In this document: positions 44,822 through 52,600 of the stretch, piece after piece
Layout of the letters: the number at the start of each line of letters is the position of its first letter
Numbering within the stretch: position 1 is the stretch's first letter
Source of the DNA: Lachnospiraceae bacterium
GTDB taxonomy: Bacteria > Bacillota > Clostridia > Lachnospirales > Lachnospiraceae
Direction: 5' to 3'
DNA length: 53,890 nucleotides
Assembly (NCBI GenBank): GCA_017525525.1
Contig: JAFXSQ010000022.1
Coordinates: 1-53,890, forward strand
Notes under the pieces: model-generated
The model's input: the letters and a program-made list of their open reading frames with translations, nothing else
The model's database searches: none
What the model was told of the DNA's origin: nothing
Position numbers and translations under genes: made by a program

Positions 44822-46471
44822 ATGGGAGAGATATTATCCGTGATTCCGGAAAGGTTTTACTTTCATGGAAATGAGGTAGATAATTTTATCTATATTCAGA
44901 TACCGAAGCCCCTTATCAAGGATCCGGTGTTCAGTACTCTTACGGATTCGGCAAAGATATTGTACGCGCTGCTTCTTAATCGAACAGGCGAGTCCAGAAA
45001 GAATGGCTGGGTTGATGAGAGAGGGAAAGTATATATAAACTACAGCGTCAATAGTATCGTGGAGGAATTTGGTGTATGCCAGGCGAAGGCCAAGGCACTC
45101 TTTGCTGAGCTTGTTAATGTAAATAGAACTGGGATAGGACTCATAAAGAAGGTTCGTGTGGCAGGCAGTCCAAGCCGTATATATGTCATGAATTTCAAGA
45201 AGGTAATGAACCGACTTACCGAGCTTGCGATAGAGAAAACGTTCAAAGGAAACATATCGCAGTCTGATAATACAGAGGATAAAGGTTGTGAAATGGATAT
45301 GGATCCGCAGGAGCCGTATTATTTCCGCGGAGATGAGATTGACGACTTTATATATTTGAAGCTTCCGATTTCTCTTGTGAATAAAAAAGTCTTTAGTGAT
45401 ATATCTTCATCTGCAAAGATTCTTTACGCAATCCTGCTTGATCTTTCGGGAAAGTCCATGCGTAACGGCTGGCTTGATGATGACGGAAGGGTTTATGTTA
45501 AGTACACCATAGAGGAGCTCGTGAAGGAGTTTGGTGTGAAGAAGAGGAAGGCAATCATGCTTTTTAAGGAGCTTACGGACATAAACGGTAGAGGAATAGG
45601 GCTTATTAAGAAAAAGCATATGGCTAATAGGCCAAGCAGAATCTATGTGATGAACTTCACAGAGGTTTATGATTATCTCATCGGTATTGATGAAAAAGCA
45701 GGACGCTCCGGAAAGCGCAGTATATCAAGGGGTGTCACCAGGGATTCTATGGAAGTGCATGAAAACAGCCCAAGGAGGTGCACGAAAACAGCTCAAGGAA
45801 GTGCACGCAGGCAGCCTATGGAAGTGCATGAAAACAGCCCAAGGAGGTGCACAGAGATAGCCCAAGAAAGTGCACTCAGGCAGCTTATGGAAGTGCATGA
45901 AAATAGCCCAAGGAAGTGCACGCAGACAGCTGAAGGAAGTGTATATCTACAGCCTATGGAGGTGCATGAGGGTAGCCCAAGGAAGTGCATCGTGACAGCC
46001 GAGAATAATAAAGACTTTAGTAAGACTGACAGGAGTAATAATCATCTTATCTCATCATATCCAGATAATGTCGCGTATGCGGATGAGCCTGTTACGAAGA
46101 TGGATAAGATGATATATGCACGTGATATCATCAAGGAGAATATAGAGTATGATGAGCTCGTGTTCAGGCATGAAGATGACGCGTCTTACAAAGGGCGGCT
46201 TGATGAGCTTTTGGAGATAATGGTCGAAGTGTGCGCAAGCGACAAAGAGTATTACTCCATAGGGGATGATAAGGTTCCGAAGGGATTTGTTGAATCTGCG
46301 ATGTTTCATTTCGATTACGGCATGATGGAGTATGTCATGGACTCTCTTGAAAGGTGTACGAAGAAGGTTAAAAACCCAAAGGCATATCTGATAGCAACGC
46401 TTTACAACGCTACAAAGACCTATAGGAATCATGAGAAGATAATGGTAAATCACACCATGTACGGGGCGTGA
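44822..46471 (+). CDS. replication initiator with two tandem RepA_N-type domains
   Basis: A 549-residue protein. The first domain (about 8-125) and the second (about 163-285) repeat one another closely: FYFHGNEVDNFIYIQI with YYFRGDEIDDFIYLKL, SAKILYALLLNRTGESRKNG with SAKILYAILLDLSGKSMRNG, and SRIYVMNF in both. Each resembles the N-terminal DNA-binding domain of RepA_N plasmid initiators, which is normally single. A repetitive linker (about 311-394) is encoded by DNA iterons. A C-terminal helical domain (about 410-549) recalls the RepA_N/DnaD-like end that recruits host replication proteins. It is cotranscribed with parAB. Its presence shows that the element replicates, at least transiently. 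Confidence 0.85.
   Translation: MGEILSVIPERFYFHGNEVDNFIYIQIPKPLIKDPVFSTLTDSAKILYALLLNRTGESRKNGWVDERGKVYINYSVNSIVEEFGVCQAKAKALFAELVNVNRTGIGLIKKVRVAGSPSRIYVMNFKKVMNRLTELAIEKTFKGNISQSDNTEDKGCEMDMDPQEPYYFRGDEIDDFIYLKLPISLVNKKVFSDISSSAKILYAILLDLSGKSMRNGWLDDDGRVYVKYTIEELVKEFGVKKRKAIMLFKELTDINGRGIGLIKKKHMANRPSRIYVMNFTEVYDYLIGIDEKAGRSGKRSISRGVTRDSMEVHENSPRRCTKTAQGSARRQPMEVHENSPRRCTEIAQESALRQLMEVHENSPRKCTQTAEGSVYLQPMEVHEGSPRKCIVTAENNKDFSKTDRSNNHLISSYPDNVAYADEPVTKMDKMIYARDIIKENIEYDELVFRHEDDASYKGRLDELLEIMVEVCASDKEYYSIGDDKVPKGFVESAMFHFDYGMMEYVMDSLERCTKKVKNPKAYLIATLYNATKTYRNHEKIMVNHTMYGA
45751..46003 (+). repeat. eleven 23-bp iterons inside the rep gene (probable oriV)
   Basis: Eleven head-to-tail copies of a 23-base unit, consensus GGAAGTGCATGAAAACAGCC plus CAA, start at 45751, 45774, 45797 and every 23 bases to 45981. 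GTGCA is nearly invariant (copy 9 has GTGTA). Because 23 is not a multiple of three, the encoded peptide repeats every 69 bases (MEVHENSPRRCT and relatives). RepA_N plasmids are known to carry their origin as iterons inside rep, so this is the likely replication origin. Confidence 0.9.
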
Positions 46472-46517
46472 TGAAAGAGTTGTAAGGTAATTATAAGAAA
46501 ATAGATTGCGCACAACC

Positions 46518-46596
46518 TTTACCCAAATGGGTAAAAGTTTAGAAAGGAACAGGGCGTCTGCGTGACGGTAACAATACTGCACGTAGGCGCCTTTTT
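46518..46596 (+). terminator. two-hairpin leader ending in an intrinsic terminator
   Basis: TTTACCC-AAAT-GGGTAAA (46518-46535) is followed by the 12-pair stem GGCGTCTGCGTG/CACGTAGGCGCC (46553-46564 with 46580-46591) and five T. The T-run ends 28 bases before the next start codon, so no promoter fits between. It may both end the rep operon and attenuate the next gene. Confidence 0.75.
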
Positions 46597-46624
46597 ATTG
46601 CAGATTCAATGGAGGATGTGGGAA

Positions 46625-47221
46625 ATGAACAGCATAACGGACGACGAGATTACAAATGTGCTCGAGAAGCACGAAGCACTTGAGCAAAGCTTAAAGCTTA
46701 GGCTTGAGCAGGCTATGGTCGAGCACAGGGAAGCTATGAGTGAGGTTGAGGTAAGCTTCATCAAGTCGCACGATTACAGTAACAGTAAGCTAAGTGAGTC
46801 GTACCACATAAGCGATCCGGTATATGACATCTATATCAGGCTTATGGATACCGGTTACAGTGAGAAGGTGAAGCAACTTGAATATGAGATTGATGACATA
46901 AGGAAGAGGCAGGCGCATATAGCCAGAGTGTGCACGGCGTACCATCGTTTGGCGAGCATTGTGCCGAAGGCATACTATATGATGTATGAGCTGCACTACA
47001 TTCCGATCAATGTCCGCCGTCATTCATGGCGTACCATGATGAAGGAAATGGACCGGTCGCGTAGGTATGTGAGTGAAGGGCTTGCTCTTGTTGTAGAATT
47101 GATAAGGCAGCTTTATGAGAGTGAATACGGAACAAATGAATTCACCATGATAAGTGACGAGGCATTGCGGGATATGTTCTCACAGGAGGGGAAAGCAGGC
47201 AAAAAGATGCGGAATTATTAG
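46625..47221 (+). CDS. hypothetical element protein (helical)
   Basis: A 198-residue protein not recognised. It has a long N-terminal charged helical part (NVLEKHEALEQSLKLRLEQA, VKQLEYEIDDIRKRQAH, likely coiled coil) and a C-terminal part (SWRTMMKEMDRSRRYVSEGL) with a helix-turn-helix-like spacing similar to phage ArpU/sigma-like proteins. ATG 46625 is preceded by GGGAA; an earlier in-frame ATG at 46562 lies inside the terminator and is rejected. Confidence 0.65.
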   Translation: MNSITDDEITNVLEKHEALEQSLKLRLEQAMVEHREAMSEVEVSFIKSHDYSNSKLSESYHISDPVYDIYIRLMDTGYSEKVKQLEYEIDDIRKRQAHIARVCTAYHRLASIVPKAYYMMYELHYIPINVRRHSWRTMMKEMDRSRRYVSEGLALVVELIRQLYESEYGTNEFTMISDEALRDMFSQEGKAGKKMRNY

Positions 47222-47340
47222 GAGTTACGCGGGTTTAATGTGGATGCGACAGCCAAAGTAGATGTCGGAAAAATGAGACCGTTTGGAACTATTCAACGGT
47301 TTTGGGATATGGTAATATATAATTGTTCTTTTCCCACGAA

Positions 47341-47377
47341 ACGAGGGCGACAAGCGTACGATGTCGTCCTCGTTTTT
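47341..47377 (+). terminator. leader terminator 18 bases before a start codon
   Basis: ACGAGGGCGACA and TGTCGTCCTCGT form a 12-pair stem (one G-T) with a nine-base loop and five T. A TATAAT at 47318-47323 could start a transcript only about ten bases upstream. The next gene begins at 47396, so its mRNA must cross this terminator. Confidence 0.8.
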
Positions 47378-47395
47378 ATATTGTTTGGAGGTCTT

Positions 47396-47986
47396 ATGGA
47401 TTACAAGAGATACAGGTTCCGGCTTGATCCGGAGAACGAAAAAGACAGGTTGGTGATGGAGTACATCGAGCGTGACGGCCGTATCAATTCTGATGAGATA
47501 GGCGAGCTATTGTATAAGGGGCTGACAACTGAAAATGTTTCGCAGCGTGCTTCTGAGGTGGTTGATGACAAGGATGAAAACTTGGCGCGTATGGAGCAGC
47601 TTTTGTTATTGATTGTTCAGAGAATAGATGATCTAGAAAGCTGTTTGCGGGAATGCAGGACTTCGTCATTAAGCTACAAGTCGGTTGTAAGATTGGAACC
47701 TGAGAAACGGAAGAAAAAACTCTTCTCAAAGAACTCGCCCAAGGACAAGGTTGTCTATGAAACGCAGGCAAGGCAGATTGAGGATTACAAAGGTTTGCTT
47801 AAATACATGGTGGAAAAGAATATGTCTAAAGAGGTGTGGAATGCTGTTACAAACGCTGTTCGTTACGGCATACCGGACGAAGAGATAATTTCCTGGGTTG
47901 AGGATAATATGGAGGCATATCAGATAAATGAAGCGGTACAGATAACACTTCACAGGAGAGAGCAGGAGGGAAAAACACAAAAATGA
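47396..47986 (+). CDS. hypothetical element protein
   Basis: A 196-residue protein. The N-terminal half (YKRYRFRLDPENEKDRLVME, then DEIGELLYKGL) looks like a small plasmid-type regulator with a ribbon-helix-helix-like strand and helix. The middle is a coiled coil (NLARMEQLLLLIVQRIDDLE), the end two more helices. Function unknown; partition or copy control is possible. GGAGG lies six bases before ATG 47396. The frame continues upstream through the terminator to 47240 but carries no start signal there. Confidence 0.65.
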   Translation: MDYKRYRFRLDPENEKDRLVMEYIERDGRINSDEIGELLYKGLTTENVSQRASEVVDDKDENLARMEQLLLLIVQRIDDLESCLRECRTSSLSYKSVVRLEPEKRKKKLFSKNSPKDKVVYETQARQIEDYKGLLKYMVEKNMSKEVWNAVTNAVRYGIPDEEIISWVEDNMEAYQINEAVQITLHRREQEGKTQK

Positions 47987-48020
47987 CAATGACGATATAA
48001 TGACGATAAACAAAATATAA

Positions 48021-48049
48021 TTGACAAATGTATAATATCGTACTATTAT
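48021..48049 (+). promoter_or_regulatory. promoter with adjacent palindrome
   Basis: TTGACA (48021-48026) and TATTAT (48044-48049) have 17-base spacing. Just downstream, ATATTGTC-AAAG-GACAATAT-like arms near 48068-48088 form a probable operator around the transcription start region. It drives the gene at 48118. Confidence 0.7.
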
Positions 48050-48117
48050 GCAAGTATAAACCAATGGTATATTGTCAAAGACAATATTAGCAATGGATGA
48101 AAGAGAGGTTGATACTT

Positions 48118-48570
48118 ATGAAGTATAATTACACGATATTGCTTGAACTTGAGTCGAAGGAGAAGAACGCAGGAAAGAGGCTTCAGGAGTACGCTGGTCT
48201 GCTTCAGGGTGAGGCTGTGGAGCATTTTAACGACAAGGCGGCGAGAACAAGGAAGCCTAAGGAGATAAGGGATGTAAAGGTGGCTGATTACACAGTAACT
48301 ATCGAGCTTGAAAGCGCCGAACAGCTTGTAGCGCCGTTTAAGTCCATGAGATCGTACAGCCAGTATCTTATGAACAACGGCATGGGTGAGCTTGCCGACG
48401 ATAACGCACTTTTCAGAAGCGTGTCCGTTAAGGAAGTCGAGATTGAAGACGAAGGCATGACGGATGAAAGGCTGCTCAATTATATGTTGCATATGGTATT
48501 GCGAAGGAGCAAGAAAGATCTGGAATTGATAGAGGAGATAAAGAAGCTGATTAGTGAAAGAGCGGGGTGA
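48118..48570 (+). CDS. hypothetical element protein
   Basis: A 150-residue soluble, charged protein with no family that I recognise. Visible stretches are TILLELESKEKNAGKRLQEY, VADYTVTIELESAEQLVAPF and a helical end (RRSKKDLELIEEIKKLISER). AGAGAGGT lies nine bases before ATG 48118. It has its own promoter and leads directly into the secreted protein gene at 48576, so the pair is probably one operon. Confidence 0.65.
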   Translation: MKYNYTILLELESKEKNAGKRLQEYAGLLQGEAVEHFNDKAARTRKPKEIRDVKVADYTVTIELESAEQLVAPFKSMRSYSQYLMNNGMGELADDNALFRSVSVKEVEIEDEGMTDERLLNYMLHMVLRRSKKDLELIEEIKKLISERAG

Positions 48571-48575
48571 TTTGG

Positions 48576-49472
48576 ATGAAGAAGATTTATCTTATCGTTG
48601 CGACGATAGTTCTTCTTTGCGCCGGAGGAGTGGCGGTGGCAGTCGGAAACAATATTAACAGGAGTGCAAATGAAACTGCGGTTTCCGAGGAAACACCACC
48701 GGTTATGGCTGAGGCTGTTGAGGTAGCGTCAATCAACACAACAGAAAGAACTGAGTGTGAAAAGGTTTCGGAGCAAAAGGCTGCTGATAATAAGAAGAGT
48801 ATTGTAGGACAAAAGGTGCTTAAGGTTGCTACGGTACAGTCGAAGGAAACTGTAATTGAGGAGACGACTAAAGAGGTTAGTTCATCGGCAAAGCAATCTG
48901 AAACTAAGAGAGCAACCACTGAGCAGATTGGTATAGAGAAAACAATCACAGGACAGAAATCTTCGGAGCAGTGTGTTGTAGAGCATACCACGACGGACCG
49001 TCTTACAACGGAGATAGCAATTACAGAAGCTGTTAGTGAGGAAGTAAGTACAGAGCAGCGTTCCGTGGAGCAGCCCATAACAGAACAGACTATTGCGGTA
49101 CAGGATGTAAATGAGCAGTGTACTACGGAAACAATTATTACAGAGACAACAGAACGCCCAAGGATATGGCATGAACCTGTGACAGAGCAGGTGTGGGTAG
49201 TGGATCATGAGGCGTGGACAGAGACATGGGAAGATGTTGAGACGGAGTATCATAGTGTATGCAATTCGTGTGGTGCAATCATAACAGGTCATGCCGGACA
49301 ACATCTTGATGAGTCGTGGGATAAGTACATCAATGGCGAGATAGCATATGAGGATACTTGTGTGAGTTATAGGACCGGGGTGCCATTTGAGACTACTGTG
49401 AAAAGAACCGATGATCACCCGGAAGAAGGACACTATGAAACAGTTGTGATAAAAGAAGGCTATTGGGAATAG
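48576..49472 (+). CDS. membrane-anchored Thr/Glu-rich protein with C-terminal Cys-x-x-Cys domain
   Basis: A 298-residue exported protein. Residues 5-25 form an N-terminal signal anchor (IYLIVATIVLLCAGGVAVAV). Residues 30-195 are a low-complexity stalk of Thr, Glu, Val and Gln with irregular TE and EQ repeats. The last 100 residues are a compact aromatic domain: WVVDHEAWTETWEDVETEY, then CNSCGAIITGHAGQH, where CxxC and His suggest a metal-binding ribbon, then HYETVVIKEGYWE. Similar proteins accompany VaFE surface proteins on clostridial elements. The role is unknown; display on the cell surface is inferred from layout. Confidence 0.65.
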   Translation: MKKIYLIVATIVLLCAGGVAVAVGNNINRSANETAVSEETPPVMAEAVEVASINTTERTECEKVSEQKAADNKKSIVGQKVLKVATVQSKETVIEETTKEVSSSAKQSETKRATTEQIGIEKTITGQKSSEQCVVEHTTTDRLTTEIAITEAVSEEVSTEQRSVEQPITEQTIAVQDVNEQCTTETIITETTERPRIWHEPVTEQVWVVDHEAWTETWEDVETEYHSVCNSCGAIITGHAGQHLDESWDKYINGEIAYEDTCVSYRTGVPFETTVKRTDDHPEEGHYETVVIKEGYWE

Positions 49473-49484
49473 GATAATTGAATA

Positions 49485-49540
49485 AAGCGAGGAACTAAAG
49501 GACATTTTGACAGATATGGTCAGAGTGTCCTTTTTCGCTT
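49485..49540 (+). terminator. intrinsic terminator before the surface-protein gene
   Basis: A 15-pair stem (49497-49511 with 49519-49533, several G-T) with a seven-base loop runs into five T; AAGCGA and TCGCTT extend it outside. It closes the 48118-49472 operon. Confidence 0.85.
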
Positions 49541-49609
49541 GTCAAAAAAGATGCCCCAGGGCTTTATGTTATAGATGATTACGAAAATGAAATGGAGGAA
49601 AAGAAAGTA

Positions 49610-52600
49610 ATGAAACTAAGACAAAGAGTAATAGCATTTCTGTTGGTGATAGCATTGGCGATACCGCTTGTTGGAGGTAACGCAACTATGACAGTTAATG
49701 CGGAAGAAGCAGTCGAGAATACAGAAGAAGTAACGATAACCGATGAGACTGCTCAAGAGATTATGGAAGATAAGGAGACAGTGGGTGAGGCTGATTCAGT
49801 GTGTGAAGAAACTCAGCAAGTTGACGAAGATACGGAAGGAATAAAAGCGACAACTGAAACCGAATTGGATGATACTCTTACGAGTGTTCTCGAAGAATAT
49901 GAAGATCTTGAAGAAGCTAATCTGAATGAACAGAAGCTTATAGCAGACAATGCAGAAGTAGTGGAGAGAAGGTTAGAAGACAGCACGGAAGAGTTGTATA
50001 TCGAAGAAGGACCGGAGATCAATGCTGCGGACTCAACTAAGTTCTATGCTTCAGATGCAATAGTACCGGGAGTTGGTTTTCATTACTTCGCTACATCTGA
50101 GCCTGCGAGCGAGAGCAACTGTAACGCCTTCTGCGTTATTCCTTCCGGTGATAACCCGAGTGGAAGTGATACATACTCGACAGGATACGGCATATCGGAT
50201 GCTGCTGTTATCAAGATGGTTTATTATTCGTTCGGTGCTCCGGGATATAAGATTTTGATTAAGAGAGACTGGACGTTCATAACCAACATGGTAAATGCGA
50301 TAAACACCTACGGAAACAATGCTCCTTCAGCGACAACCGAGAGCATACCATCAGCGTCAGCTTACGCTGTGTCGGACAGAGCCCTCGCTTACGCCTGCCA
50401 GATTGCTGGCATAACCAATAAGAACTGGAAGGCAAAGCTTATCGGGGATGATTATACCGAGATACCTGCAGCTTCTGCGAATGCGATTGTAGACTGGTAT
50501 AACTATGTGCAGACCTTGCCGGATGTACCTGCGATAAATCTGCAGGTGTGGATCCATCACCCGCAGAACAACAAGATAAAGCAGTCAATGCTTTCGTATA
50601 CATATGACAGTATTGCTTCTGTAAGAATAGCGAAAACTCCGATGGATGACGGAAAAGTGTTGACTGAAGAAGAGACGGCTAAAATCATCAAGGGATTGGG
50701 ATACAGTAAATCGGTTCAGGAGTCGATAATCGGTGCTCATTATGCATTGTCTTATTCTAAAGAATTGGATGAGAACGGCTTTTTGAAGAACCGAGATCTG
50801 CTTCTTGGGTTCAACGGTACATTTGATAATAATCTGTCTGATTGGGTAAATGTCGAACCTGGTAGACACTTTTGGATACAAGAGATAATTGTGCCTAGTA
50901 GTGGGCTTTACGAGCTTAGCGGTTATCTTTATGGCGGTGATGAAGGCTTTGTTGTTGAGAATGGGCAGACGCTGACTATTGGCGTTACATTTAAGCCTGT
51001 TGAAAGCAGTTTTATAAATGTTCATGATGAAACGGTGATAGGAGAAAGCATAATCCACCCTGGGTATATGACGCTTTCAAAGAAAAGCAGCAATACTTCG
51101 ATAACTAAGAATAACCGTTGCTATGATCTTGCGGGTGCGGAATATGAGGTGTACAAGGTATCATCGAATACGGACAGTTCTACGACGGATCTAAGAGGAA
51201 GGTTCAGGGTAGACAGTGACGGAAAAGGGCATGTGGTCTACGAGAAGGCGAGCGGATATGTACTAAAGAGCGGTTACTCAAAGAGATACACGATGAAGCT
51301 TGAAGTTGGAAACTATATGATCAAAGAGACCAAAGCTCCGACTAACGGTTCTTACGCGCTGGATAAGACTGTATACAGGAAAACCGTGACAAAGAATAAT
51401 ACCGAGGAAAATCCTATCGCTATTGCAGCTACAGACTCGCCGAATGGAGATCCTGCGAGGATGCTTGTGAAGAAGAAGGATGCGAAGAAAGAAAAGTATC
51501 TTGACGGAGCTGTATATGAGGTAAAGTATTATGATGTGTATTCGACTAAGAACCCTGCAAAGTCCGGTGAGAATGCAAAAGCGACATGGTATTTCAAAAC
51601 TGATAAGAAAGGCTATGCGAGATATGGTTCGGAATGGCTTGATAAGTCAAAAAAGAATAGTGCTATTATAGTAAACGAAGACAATGATCCGACCATTCCT
51701 TATGGAACCATAACTGTAAGGGAAGTTGAAGCGCCTGAAGGTTATGTGCTTGATAGTACGATGAGCGTATATAAGATAGATGCAGAGACTGTTGAGGAAT
51801 CGGATACGGTTCGTGAGAATAAAGCAATTAAGACAAATACTCCTATAAAGCAGCCGTTCTCTCTAATCAAGCTCGGTGAGACCGGAAATGGCACTGAGTA
51901 CCTTGAAGGCGCGGGTTTCTCGGCTTGTTGCATAAAGAGTGTGACAGGGCAGAAGGTGCTTGATAAGGTTGCGGTAGACTATGAGGCAAAGAAAGGAGAA
52001 GTTGTTGTTAAGGACGAGGAAGGAAACTCTTACCTATGGGATGACAGTAAGAGAGTAGCGCTTACTAAGGACGGTGGTAAGGAACTCTTCACTGACAAGC
52101 ACGGTTATGCTTTGTCTACTGAGTTAGACTACGGCACCTATATCGTGCGTGAGACCACGGTTCCGAACAATCACTTTAAGGTGGATGATTTTACGGTTGT
52201 TATAGATAAGGACAGTCGTGAGCCAAAGGAACTTGGGTACTTTACGGATGAGAGCTTCAAGGCCTACCTGAAGATAATCAAGAAGGATAGTAAGTCGGAT
52301 AAGAGCATACTGAACAATCCTGCGACATTCAAGATATGGGATTACGGTACGAAAGAGTATGTGTCTTTCGAGGTGGACGGTGAGCAGGTGTCGGAGTTCA
52401 AGACTGATGAGAACGGTATTCTTATGACACCGGATGTTCTGTACCCCGGAAGCTACATGATTGAGGAGACCGAGAACCCGAAGGGGTATTATAGTAAGCG
52501 AGCGCCATTCTACGACATAGAGATAAATTCTGATGCAGTGTACGTGCCTTATGTGGATGCAGATGGGAATCAGACCAAGATAGGAGTGTTTACGGTTGAG

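Noticed and set aside
45751-46003. The regular repeats could suggest a CRISPR array
   Set aside because: Repeats abut with no spacers, lie in an open reading frame within a replication gene, and no cas genes are near; iterons explain them.
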